Below are positions 35,360-43,335 of a DNA stretch of 64,000 nucleotides, piece after piece (position 1 is the first letter of the stretch; every line of letters starts with the position of its first letter). The notes beneath the pieces are model-generated. The model saw nothing but the letters and a program-made list of their open reading frames with translations, ran no database searches and had not been told where the DNA came from. Source of the stretch: Streptomyces antibioticus (GTDB taxonomy: Bacteria; Actinomycetota; Actinomycetes; Streptomycetales; Streptomycetaceae); NCBI RefSeq assembly GCF_002019855.1, contig NZ_CM007717.1, forward strand, positions 620,001-684,000, in the 5' to 3' direction. Made by a program: the position numbers and the translations under genes.

Positions 35360-36637
35360 GTGAGCGAGTTGGTCCCCGGCGGCAATCTGCCCCTGCCGAG
35401 CGGCACCCTGACCGTCCGGGTCCCCGGCCCGTTCGACGTGTGCGCGCTCGTCACCGACGACGACGGCAGGGTGCGGGGCGACGCCGACTTCGTGTTCTAC
35501 AACCAGCCGTCGGCACCGGGCTTGCGGCTGGACGGCGACACGCTCACCCTGGACCCCGGCCGGCTGCGCGCCGGGGCCACCCGGGTCACCGTGGTCGTCG
35601 GCGCCGCCGAGCCGGGCACTCCCCTGGGCCGGCTGCCCGCGCCCGTGCTCCAGGTCACCGACGCGCGCGGCCGCCCGCTCGCCCGCTTCGCACCGGCGCG
35701 CCCCCGGCAGGAGACGGTCCTGCTGCTCGCGGAGGTCTACCGGCGCGGCGGGGTCTGGAAGCTGCGGGCCCTCGGCCAGGGGTACGCGGAGGGACTGGCG
35801 GGCCTCGCCCGGGACTTCGGGGTGGACGTCCTGGAGGACACGGCGCCCGCCGACACGGCATCCGACCCCGACGGCTTCCTCGCCCTCGTCAACCCCGCCC
35901 GCGCGGCGGCCGGTTCGCCCCCTGTCGCGTTCGACGCCCGGCTGGCCTCGGCGGCGCGGGAGCACGCGGCGCGGATGGCCGACGCCGGACGGCTCGGCGC
36001 GCAGGACCGGGACGGCGTCTCGCTGCACCAGCGCGTCACGGCGGCGGGATACGCCTTCCTGGCCGTGGGCGAGCACCTGGTCTCCGGGCCGCGCACCCCC
36101 GCCGAGTTCGTCTCCTACTGTCTTCGCACGGACGGGGCCCGCCGCACCCTGCGCGACCCGGCGTTCACCCACGCCGCCCTGGCGCACGCCCCGGACCTGC
36201 GGGGCGGCATCTACTGGACGGCCGTCTGGGCGAGCCCGTTCACGGCCGACGGACTGGCCAGGACCGCGGCCGAGGTGGTCGCGCTCACCAACCGCGAGCG
36301 GGCGGCGGCGGGACTGCGTCCGCTCGCGGTCGACGCCCGGCTGACCACCGCCGCCCAGGCGCACTGCGCGGACATGGTGGCCCGCCGCTTCTACTCCCAC
36401 ACCTCGCCCGAGGGCGGCCGGCCCTGGGACCGGACGGCCGCCGCGGGGTCGCCGCTGCGGACCGTCGGGGAGAACATCGCCTGCGGTCAGCGCACCGCCG
36501 CCGAGGTGGTGGAGGGCTGGATGAACAGCCCCGGGCACCGCGCGAACATCCTCAAGCCCGCCTTCACCCACATCGGTGTCGGCTTCGCGGGCGGCGGCCC
36601 GTCCGGCACGTACTGGACTCAACTCTTCGGCGCCTGA
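35360..36637 (+). CDS. TerD domain fused to two CAP/SCP domains
   Basis: A 425-residue fusion. Residues 1-110 look like a TerD/CABP domain (LVPGGNLPLPSGTLTVRV, then an acidic Asp stretch of the Ca-binding kind). Residues about 169-290 form a degenerate CAP (SCP/PR-1) domain. Residues about 303-425 form a well-conserved CAP domain (VVALTNRERAAAGL, GENIACGQRTAAEVVEGW, SPGHRANIL). CAP proteins are usually secreted, but no signal peptide is visible, in keeping with a cytoplasmic TerD domain. GTG start chosen at the beginning of the TerD homology. It lies 55 bp after a serine hydrolase gene, same strand. Function unknown. Confidence 0.82.
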   Translation: MSELVPGGNLPLPSGTLTVRVPGPFDVCALVTDDDGRVRGDADFVFYNQPSAPGLRLDGDTLTLDPGRLRAGATRVTVVVGAAEPGTPLGRLPAPVLQVTDARGRPLARFAPARPRQETVLLLAEVYRRGGVWKLRALGQGYAEGLAGLARDFGVDVLEDTAPADTASDPDGFLALVNPARAAAGSPPVAFDARLASAAREHAARMADAGRLGAQDRDGVSLHQRVTAAGYAFLAVGEHLVSGPRTPAEFVSYCLRTDGARRTLRDPAFTHAALAHAPDLRGGIYWTAVWASPFTADGLARTAAEVVALTNRERAAAGLRPLAVDARLTTAAQAHCADMVARRFYSHTSPEGGRPWDRTAAAGSPLRTVGENIACGQRTAAEVVEGWMNSPGHRANILKPAFTHIGVGFAGGGPSGTYWTQLFGA

Positions 36638-36726
36638 GGCCCGTTGGGCCGGAAGTGATCTGCGCCTCACAGGCAACCCCGGCCCCGGGACCCGCGTCTT
36701 GATCGGCAAGCAGGCACTATGCGCGT

Positions 36727-36751
36727 CATGTATACACAGAGTGTATACATG
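36727..36751. promoter_or_regulatory. perfect GTATAC palindrome upstream of TPR gene
   Basis: Arms CATGTATACAC (36727-36737) and GTGTATACATG (36741-36751) pair perfectly around AGA. The site ends 17 bp before the ATG of the TPR protein, where it would overlap the promoter or leader. TATAC dyads of this kind are typical of GntR-type (YtrA-like) and some TetR operators, but no such regulator gene is adjacent. Confidence 0.7.
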
Positions 36752-36768
36752 GAAGCCGAAAGGAATCC

Positions 36769-37854
36769 ATGTACGGCAAGGCTTTCGCCCCGGAGTACCA
36801 GGGCGCCCTCACCACCCTGTCCGTGAACTCCTCCCTCACCGACGTCCTGGCCGCCGGCGCCGAGCAGTTGCGCGCCGCCGAGGAGGCCGGGGAGCACGGC
36901 GAGGCGGCCCGCTCCGGGCTCGCGGTCGCCGAGGCGCACCGGCGGCTCGGCCAGGTACGGGAGGCGGACCGCGCGTGGAAGGCGAGCTACCGGGCGGCAC
37001 GGGACGCGGGCGACCTCGCGGCGATGGCGTGGGCGCTGTGGAGCGGCGGCACCCTGGCCCGGCAGCGCGGCGCGTTCCCGCTGGCCCGACGGCTGCTGGG
37101 CCTCGCGGCCGAACTCGGCGAGCACGGCGGCGACATCGTCGTACGGGGCTACTCGCTGGCCGGGCTCGCCGAGACCGGGCGGATCCAGGGCGACTACCAG
37201 GCGGTCGCGCGTCTGCACGAGCAGCTCCTCGCCGAGGCACGCCGGCGCGGCGAGGCCCGGCACACGGTGTGGGCGCTGGAGGGCATCGCACAGATCCACC
37301 GCAACTCCGGTTCCCACGACACCGCGTTCGCGCTCTTCGAGGAGGCGGCGGAGATCGCCGCGGGTGCCGAGGACCGGCGGGGGCACGCGTGGGCGCTGCG
37401 CGGTCTGGCGGACATCGTCTCGGTGCGCGACGGGGACACCGAGCGGGCCCTCGCCCTGCTGTCGGAGGCGGAGGAGACCTGCCGCGCGATGAAGCTGTCG
37501 GGCGCGCTGGCCTACAACCACAAGATGCGCGGCAACGTCCTCTACCGCGCCGGGCGTTACCCCGAGGCGCGGGCGCTGTACGAGCAGGCGCTCGCCGAGT
37601 TCCGCGCCATGCGGGAGCCGCGCGGCGAGGCCCTCTCCCGGCTCGGCCTCGCCAAGTCCCTGGCCCGGCTGGGCCGCGACCGCGCCGAGACGGCCGCCGA
37701 ACTCGACGATCTGGCCGGGGTGTTGGAGCGGATAGGGCTGCGGCACGCCCGCGAGATGGTGAGCCGGGCCCAGGTGGAACTGGGCGTCGAGACGCCCGGG
37801 GACACCTCTTCCGGGACCGTCGGGCACGCCGCGGCCGCCGGGGCCACCCGGTGA
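36769..37854 (+). CDS. TPR-repeat protein
   Basis: A 361-residue all-helical protein with about eight TPR-like pairs (for example AHRRLGQVREADRAWKASYRAA, and NVLYRAGRYPEARALYEQALAEF). There is no ATPase, HTH or membrane segment, so it is a soluble protein-protein adaptor. The ATG is preceded by AAAGGA 4 nt away. A perfect palindrome lies just upstream. The stop overlaps the start of a polyprenyl synthetase gene (GTGA), so the two are translationally coupled and presumably work together. Confidence 0.8.
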   Translation: MYGKAFAPEYQGALTTLSVNSSLTDVLAAGAEQLRAAEEAGEHGEAARSGLAVAEAHRRLGQVREADRAWKASYRAARDAGDLAAMAWALWSGGTLARQRGAFPLARRLLGLAAELGEHGGDIVVRGYSLAGLAETGRIQGDYQAVARLHEQLLAEARRRGEARHTVWALEGIAQIHRNSGSHDTAFALFEEAAEIAAGAEDRRGHAWALRGLADIVSVRDGDTERALALLSEAEETCRAMKLSGALAYNHKMRGNVLYRAGRYPEARALYEQALAEFRAMREPRGEALSRLGLAKSLARLGRDRAETAAELDDLAGVLERIGLRHAREMVSRAQVELGVETPGDTSSGTVGHAAAAGATR

Positions 37855-38918
37855 CCCCGCTCGACGCGCCGGTGCGCGCGGCCGGGACCACCGAGGAGGC
37901 GGCACAGGGCGACGCACTCCGACTCCTGACCCGCTGCCGGGCGTTGGTGCGCCCCGCGCTGGCGGAGGCGGTCGGGCGGCTGCATCCGTGGGTCGGGGAG
38001 ATGGCCGCCTACTCCTTCGGCTGGTGCGAGGCGGGCGGGACGCCCGCCGCCGGTTCCGGCGGCAAGGGGCTGCGGCAGGCGCTCGCGGTGCTCGGCGCGG
38101 AGGCCGTCGGGGCGCCCGCGCGGGCCGGGGTGCCGGCCGCGGTCGCGGTGGAACTGGTGCACGCCTTCTCACTGCTGCACGACGACATCATGGACGGCGA
38201 CACCACCCGGCGCGGCCGCCCCACGGTGTGGAAGGCGTACGGCACGGGACCCGCGGTCCTGGCGGGGGACGCGCTGTTCGCGCTCGCGGTGGAGACCCTC
38301 GCCGTCCAGCCGCCGCCCGCGGGCCCCGCCGCCGTACGCCTGCTGTCCGGGGCGCTGGGCGATCTGGTGCGCGGGCAGGCCGACGATCTGCTGTTCGCCA
38401 CCCGGCCCTGGGCGGGACCGCGGCGGGTGTCCCCGGAGGCGTACCGGGCGATGGCCGAGGGCAAGACCGGTGCGCTGCTGGGCTGTTCGGCGGCGCTGGG
38501 CGCCCTGCTGGCGGGTGCGCCACCCACCGCGGTGGCCGCGCTGGACCGGGCGGGCCGACGGCTCGGGGTGGCCTTCCAGGTCGTCGACGACGTGCTGGGC
38601 GTCTGGGGCGACCCCGCGGTCACCGGCAAGCCCGTGCACGCCGATCTGCGCGAGCGGAAGAAGACCTTCCCGGTGCTGGCCGCGCTCGCCTCGCCGACCC
38701 CGGCGGCGCACCGGCTGGCCGTCCTGCTCGACCGGGGCGGCGATCCGGCCGAGGCGGCGGCGCTGGTCGAGGAGGCCGGGGGCCGGGCGGCGGCGCTCGC
38801 CGAGGCGGACCGGCTCGTCGGCGCGGCCGAGGAGGCGCTGGCCGGGGTGCCGCTCGCCGCCGGTGCCGTACGCGACCTGCGGTCCCTGGTCGGGTTCGCC
38901 GTACACCGGGAGCTGTGA
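37851..38918 (+). CDS. polyprenyl diphosphate synthase family protein
   Basis: A 355-residue trans-isoprenyl diphosphate synthase. The first aspartate-rich motif is LLHDDIMDGD and the second is VAFQVVDDVLGVWGD, with GRPTVWKAYG and KGLRQALAVLG between and before. This is the actinobacterial geranyl-/geranylgeranyl-type branch; chain length cannot be read. GTG start overlapping the TPR stop. No terpene cyclase is adjacent; the MIB cluster 13 kb away uses geranyl diphosphate, but a link is only a possibility. Confidence 0.88.
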   Translation: MTPLDAPVRAAGTTEEAAQGDALRLLTRCRALVRPALAEAVGRLHPWVGEMAAYSFGWCEAGGTPAAGSGGKGLRQALAVLGAEAVGAPARAGVPAAVAVELVHAFSLLHDDIMDGDTTRRGRPTVWKAYGTGPAVLAGDALFALAVETLAVQPPPAGPAAVRLLSGALGDLVRGQADDLLFATRPWAGPRRVSPEAYRAMAEGKTGALLGCSAALGALLAGAPPTAVAALDRAGRRLGVAFQVVDDVLGVWGDPAVTGKPVHADLRERKKTFPVLAALASPTPAAHRLAVLLDRGGDPAEAAALVEEAGGRAAALAEADRLVGAAEEALAGVPLAAGAVRDLRSLVGFAVHREL

Positions 38919-39021
38919 CGGGGTATAAGACACCGCGTCGAAAAGGGGAATGTCCCCGGTATCCGCCGAGGGCCTTTCCGCGGTCACGGCAATTTCATTC
39001 CCCGTCTCTATACCAGGGCCG

Positions 39022-39067
39022 TTGACCGGCTCAAAGGTTGACTCTTTGACCTCCGCTTGACCTCCGC
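39022..39067 (+). promoter_or_regulatory. cluster of TTGACC hexamers with an 11-bp tandem repeat
   Basis: TTGACC/T occurs at 39022, 39038, 39046 and 39057, and TTGACCTCCGC is repeated exactly in tandem (39046-39056 and 39057-39067). This is upstream of the pseudokinase gene in a locally AT-richer stretch. It could be -35 elements or a repeated activator site; no clear -10 partner was assigned. Confidence 0.4.
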
Positions 39068-39181
39068 TCTTGAATGAAAGACAGAAATCATGGCGGAGTC
39101 ACGGTCGCATTGAACGCAGCCCCGCGCACCCCCCGTACTCCTGGGAAAGGGTGAGCTCCGGGGGTTCAGCGAGGGATGACC

Positions 39182-40828
39182 ATGGTCAAGGCGCACGTCT
39201 CCACGCACGAAGCGGTCGCCGGCAGGTACCGGCTCCTCGATGTGGTCCACCGGGAGACCAATCGCGTCTGCTGGTACGGGGAGGACCTGGAGACGGGCCG
39301 CCCGTGCCTGGTCACCCGGATCGGTCTGCCCCCCGACCTCGGCGAGGACGTGGCCTGCCGGGCCGCCGAACGGGTCCTCCACATGTCGGCGACGATGGCC
39401 CGGCTCTGCCCCGGCCGGATCGCCGGGGTCGTCGACGCCCTCGCCGAGGCGGGGCGGCTGTGGACCGTCACCGAGTGGATCGACGGACTGCCCCTGGGGC
39501 AACTCCTGGAACGGAAGGGCTCGTTCGGCCCGGTCCGGACGGCGACGGTCGGGCTCCAGTTGCTCGACGTCCTGGAGGCGGCGCACGGCGAGGGCATCAC
39601 CCACGGCGAACTCAGCCCCGGCCAGGTGTTCGTCCGCGCCAAGGGTCCGGTGGTGGTCACCGGGTTCGGGCTGGCCGGCGCCACGCTCGTACCCCGGCTC
39701 GCGGCACCGGCGTACGCCTCGCCCGAGCAGGCCAGGGACGAGCGGATCGGTCCGGCGGCGGATCTGTGGGCCCTGGGCGCGATCCTCTACTCGATGGCCG
39801 AGGGGCGGCCCCCGTACCGGGACCGGGACCGGCTCGAGGCCACGCTCAAGAGCGTGGACCGGCTGCCGCTGCGCACCCCGGTGCGGGCGGGGGCGCTCAC
39901 CCCGGCCCTGCTGGGCCTGCTGCGCAAGGACTCCCGGGAGCGGATGACCCGGGCCGCCCTGCGCCAGTCCCTCACCCGGGTGCTGGACGAGGACCCGCAG
40001 CAGCCCGTCGCGCCGCCGCCCCGGCTGCGGCGCGCCTACACCACGGTCCGCAACGCCGGCCCGCACTGGACCGGGCGGGCGATGGCCGTCGGGACGGCGC
40101 TCGCGGTCGTCACGGTCGCGGTCGCCGCGCTGGCCGTCGCCCACCAGTTGCCGGGCACCGAGGAGACGGCCGCGGAGGGCGGGGCACCGACCGCCCCGGC
40201 GACGGCCCCGGCCCCCGGGGAGGACCCGGGCGACATCGGCGACAGAGCCACGCCGACGGCCGGCGTCTCGCCCTCCGTCTCCGCGCCCGCCACTCCGCCG
40301 AAGCCGTCCCCGACCCCGTCCTCCCCCTCGGCCTCGCCCTCCGGCGGCGGTCTGCCGGCCGGTTTCCGTGTCTTCCGCGCCCCCGAGGGCTTCTCGGTGG
40401 CCCTGCCCGCGGGCTGGAAGCGGCTGGACACGGCGACGGACACGGACAACGCCTACCGCGTCACGTTCGGGGCGTCCGGCGATCCGCGCACGCTCGCGGT
40501 GACCTACACCGAGCGGGTGGGGCCGGACCCGGTCGCCGTCTGGCGCGAGGACGTGGAACCGGGGCTGCGGAAGCAGGACGGCTTCCGGCGGATCGGCGCC
40601 ATCGAGGCCACGACGTACCAGGGGTACAAGGCGGCCGACATGGAGTGGGTCGCCGACGTCGACGGCACCCCGGTCCGCACCTTCGGCCGGGGGTTCCTGC
40701 TCGGCGGGACGCGCGGCTTCTCGCTGCGCTGGACGACCCCGTCCGCGGACTGGGACAAGAAGGCCAACCGCCAGGCCCTGGACACCTTCCTGCGCACGTT
40801 CCGGCCGGGGACGGGCTCGTCGGCGTGA
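39182..40828 (+). CDS. membrane-anchored serine/threonine pseudokinase
   Basis: A 548-residue protein. The N-terminal 270 residues have a PknB-like kinase fold, but the key residues are lost. The beta-3 Lys region reads CLVTRIG, the catalytic loop HRDxKPxN reads HGELSPGQ (141-148), and DFG reads GFG (161-163). APE-like YASPEQARD and DLWALGAILYSMAEGRPPY are preserved. One transmembrane helix lies at about 297-320, then a Pro/Ser/Thr linker, then an extracytoplasmic domain of about 150 residues. Phosphotransfer is unlikely; a scaffold or sensor role is inferred. The ATG at 39182 has a better-spaced GAGGG than the ATG at 39176. Confidence 0.85.
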   Translation: MVKAHVSTHEAVAGRYRLLDVVHRETNRVCWYGEDLETGRPCLVTRIGLPPDLGEDVACRAAERVLHMSATMARLCPGRIAGVVDALAEAGRLWTVTEWIDGLPLGQLLERKGSFGPVRTATVGLQLLDVLEAAHGEGITHGELSPGQVFVRAKGPVVVTGFGLAGATLVPRLAAPAYASPEQARDERIGPAADLWALGAILYSMAEGRPPYRDRDRLEATLKSVDRLPLRTPVRAGALTPALLGLLRKDSRERMTRAALRQSLTRVLDEDPQQPVAPPPRLRRAYTTVRNAGPHWTGRAMAVGTALAVVTVAVAALAVAHQLPGTEETAAEGGAPTAPATAPAPGEDPGDIGDRATPTAGVSPSVSAPATPPKPSPTPSSPSASPSGGGLPAGFRVFRAPEGFSVALPAGWKRLDTATDTDNAYRVTFGASGDPRTLAVTYTERVGPDPVAVWREDVEPGLRKQDGFRRIGAIEATTYQGYKAADMEWVADVDGTPVRTFGRGFLLGGTRGFSLRWTTPSADWDKKANRQALDTFLRTFRPGTGSSA

Positions 40829-40943
40829 GCGCGCGCGGGGACGCACGGGGCGCGCGGGGTACGTCAAAGCCGCGCCAATGGTGCATATAGGCTGCTGCGG
40901 TCCGCACGTCCGCGTGTCCCCCACCCTCCGAGGAGAGTCAGCC

Positions 40944-42023
40944 GTGACCCTGGCGATCGACCGTCCCGAGACGCCCCCCGCGCCCCCGTCGGAACCCTCG
41001 GCGCCGTCGGCGCCCTCGGCACCGTCGGCCCTGTCGGACCTGGTCGCGCGGGACGCGCGGGAGTTCGGGGTCTACGCCCGCACCGGCGGCTGGGCCTTCG
41101 GGCTGCTGGTGGCCCGCAGCGTCCGGCCGGGCGGGCAGAGCGCGGACGACACCCCGAAGGTGTCGGCGAAGGAGTTCGCGGAACTGGCCGGCTGCTCCCC
41201 CGAGCGCGTGCTGCGGTACTACAAGGCGTGGGACCGGGCGGCCGACGACGGTCTCGTCCCGCACTTCGAGGAGCTGGCGCCCGGCCAGGAGGTCGAACTG
41301 CCGGACGCCGACGTGTGGTTGACGTACTACGTCTCCCGCTCCAGCGCCACGTCCGAGCGCGGCACGGCGATCGCCGAGGCCGCCGAGGCGGAGGGCATCC
41401 GCCCGACGAAGGCACTGGAGGTCGCCGAGAACCCGACCGCTCTGCGCGCCGCGATCCTCGCCGACCCCTCCACCGCCCGGGCGGCCCGCGCCGCCCTCCT
41501 GGACCGGGTCCGGGAGGACCCGGAGCTCCAGGCCGAGCTGGCCCGGGACGTGGTGCGCACCGACGACCTGAAGAAGGCCGTCGCCACCGAGAGCCGCTCG
41601 GCCGACCGGATCGGCTACGTCCGTCAGATCGCCGAGTCCGGGCAGGTCAAGACGCCCGCGGGCCTGACCGTCGACGCCCCCGCCGAACTGCGCCAGGAGG
41701 CCGAGCGGCATCTGTCGCTGATCGACGAGCTGGACGAGCACGAGGACGCCGGCGAGTGGGCGAGCGAGGCGTACGACACGATGAAGAGCCTCGTCCTGGA
41801 GACCGTGGAGGCCGACCCCGAACTGCGGGTCCAGGAGCGGCGCACCAAGTTCTACAGCAGCCTCCAGCGGGCGACGAAGGTCTTCGAGGAGCTGACCTTC
41901 GACGACGCCCAGGAGTTCTACGAGGACGACATGGTCCAGCAGTTGGAGGAACTCCAGCAGGCCATCGGGAGCTGCATCACGGCCCTGCGCGGGGCCCGCG
42001 GCACCTCAGGGGGAGCTGAGTAG
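40944..42023 (+). CDS. unrecognised soluble protein with HTH-like segment
   Basis: A 359-residue protein I cannot assign. The N-terminal 25 residues are Pro/Ala/Ser-rich (SAPSAPSAPSA). A segment around residues 68-100 (VSAKEFAELAGCSPERVLRYYKAW) resembles a helix-turn-helix. The remainder is highly charged and helical. GTG start with AGGAG upstream. About 60 bp upstream, CATATAGGCT could provide a -10 element. Codon bias and length make it a confident gene but not a functional call. It could be a DNA-binding or nucleoid-associated protein. Confidence 0.65.
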   Translation: MTLAIDRPETPPAPPSEPSAPSAPSAPSALSDLVARDAREFGVYARTGGWAFGLLVARSVRPGGQSADDTPKVSAKEFAELAGCSPERVLRYYKAWDRAADDGLVPHFEELAPGQEVELPDADVWLTYYVSRSSATSERGTAIAEAAEAEGIRPTKALEVAENPTALRAAILADPSTARAARAALLDRVREDPELQAELARDVVRTDDLKKAVATESRSADRIGYVRQIAESGQVKTPAGLTVDAPAELRQEAERHLSLIDELDEHEDAGEWASEAYDTMKSLVLETVEADPELRVQERRTKFYSSLQRATKVFEELTFDDAQEFYEDDMVQQLEELQQAIGSCITALRGARGTSGGAE

Positions 42024-42099
42024 CGGTACTCATGCCGCCGTCCGGCGGCCGGCCCCACCATGGGTGCTCCACGCCGTCCCTTTCTCCGAGGAGCGCCCG

Positions 42100-42780
42100 A
42101 TGTCCGCTGCCGGTCCGTCCGCCGACGTGTCCACCGGTCCGTCCGCCGTCGTGCCCGCGTCCCGCCGGACGCTGCCCGTCCTGTGTGCCGGGCTGGTGAT
42201 CGCGGGCCTGGCGCTGTCGGCCTGGCGGCCCCACGACCCCACCACCTGGCTGCTGGAGACGGTGTGGGTCCTCGTGGGGCTGCCGGTGATCCTGCTGACC
42301 TGGCGGCGGTTCCCGCTCACCGGCCTGCTGTGCGTACTGCTCGCCGCGCACGCGCTGGTGCTGGCGCTCGGCGGCCACTACACGTACGCGCGCGTGCCGC
42401 TCGGCGACTGGGTGCGCGACGGGTTCGGCCTCGACCGCAATCCGTACGACCGGTTCGGCCACCTGATGCAGGGGTTCGTACCGGCGATCCTGGTGCGGGA
42501 GCTGCTCAGCCGTACGTCCCCGCTGCGCGGCAGCCGCTGGCTGGCGCCGCTGACGGTGTGCGCGTGCCTCGCGTTCAGCGCGGTGTTCGAGATGTTCGAG
42601 TGGGCGGCGGCGGTGATCGGCGGCCAGGCGGCCGACGCCTTCCTCGCCACCCAGGGCGATGTGTGGGACACCCAGTGGGACATGTTCTGCGCGCTGATCG
42701 GCGCGACGGTGTCCGTACTGGCCCTCGGGCGGTGGCACGACCGGCAGTTGGCGGCCCTGCCGGTCCCGACCAAGCCGTAG
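42100..42780 (+). CDS. DUF2238 (YjdF-like) integral membrane protein
   Basis: A 226-residue protein with about six hydrophobic helices and the family's conserved polar motifs GGHYTYARVP, YDRFGHLMQGF, FEMFEWAAA and GDVWDTQWDMFCALIGA. The family has no established function. The ATG at 42100 follows GAGGAG at 7 nt; a start 12 codons earlier lacks a ribosome site. It is convergent with the DUF6328 gene, 6 bp between stops. Confidence 0.85.
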   Translation: MSAAGPSADVSTGPSAVVPASRRTLPVLCAGLVIAGLALSAWRPHDPTTWLLETVWVLVGLPVILLTWRRFPLTGLLCVLLAAHALVLALGGHYTYARVPLGDWVRDGFGLDRNPYDRFGHLMQGFVPAILVRELLSRTSPLRGSRWLAPLTVCACLAFSAVFEMFEWAAAVIGGQAADAFLATQGDVWDTQWDMFCALIGATVSVLALGRWHDRQLAALPVPTKP

Positions 42781-42786
42781 GACCGG

Positions 42787-43272
42787 TCACCGCGTCGTGT
42801 AGCGGTAGCGCGTCCACAGGGGCAGTACGAACCAGCACAGCACGTACCAGAGGACCACGCCCGTGACGAGCCAGGGCACGTAGTCGTCATGGGTCGCGAC
42901 GCGCAGGACGAGCAGCAGGGCCGCCGTCATGGTGGCGAGGAGCAGCACCAGGCCGACGAAGGTCAGCCGGGAGGCCCACGCCACCGCCTGCGGTTTCATC
43001 CGCCGACCCGACACCAGGCGGTGCAGCGCCACCGGCCCGATCAGCGCGCCGGTGGCGGCGGACCCCAGGACGACCGTGACGATGTAGATCGCCTCGTCGG
43101 TGTCGCTCAGGGTGGTGAACCGCGGGGTGAACACGACCGTCAGCAGAAAGCCGAAGAGGATCTGTACGCCGGTCTGGGCGACGCGGACCTCCTGGATGAG
43201 GTCGCCCCACATCCGGTCGGCGCGCTCGTCCTCGGTCTCGTCCCGGCCTGTTCTTCGGCTCTCCTGCTCCAT
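42787..43272 (-). CDS. DUF6328 family membrane protein
   Basis: A 161-residue protein with four hydrophobic helices. The diagnostic N-terminal motif LIQEVRVAQTGVQILFGFLLT precedes the first helix. Function unknown. The ATG at 43272 is used; there is no Shine-Dalgarno, and a perfect inverted repeat overlaps the start and immediate upstream region, which could affect initiation. An extension of 11 codons upstream is possible but would traverse the repeat. Confidence 0.8.
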   Translation of the reverse strand: MEQESRRTGRDETEDERADRMWGDLIQEVRVAQTGVQILFGFLLTVVFTPRFTTLSDTDEAIYIVTVVLGSAATGALIGPVALHRLVSGRRMKPQAVAWASRLTFVGLVLLLATMTAALLLVLRVATHDDYVPWLVTGVVLWYVLCWFVLPLWTRYRYTTR

Positions 43273-43295
43273 ACGGCCCGGGTATCCGGGCCGTA
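43272..43295. repeat. perfect inverted repeat at the DUF6328 start codon
   Basis: TACGGCCCGG (43272-43281), loop GTAT, CCGGGCCGTA (43286-43295). The first base of the repeat is the A of the start codon on the minus strand. It could be an operator or a translation-blocking hairpin. Confidence 0.55.
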
Positions 43296-43335
43296 CGCCG
43301 TTCAAACTGGTGTGCCCCCGGTTCGCCCGGTGGGC

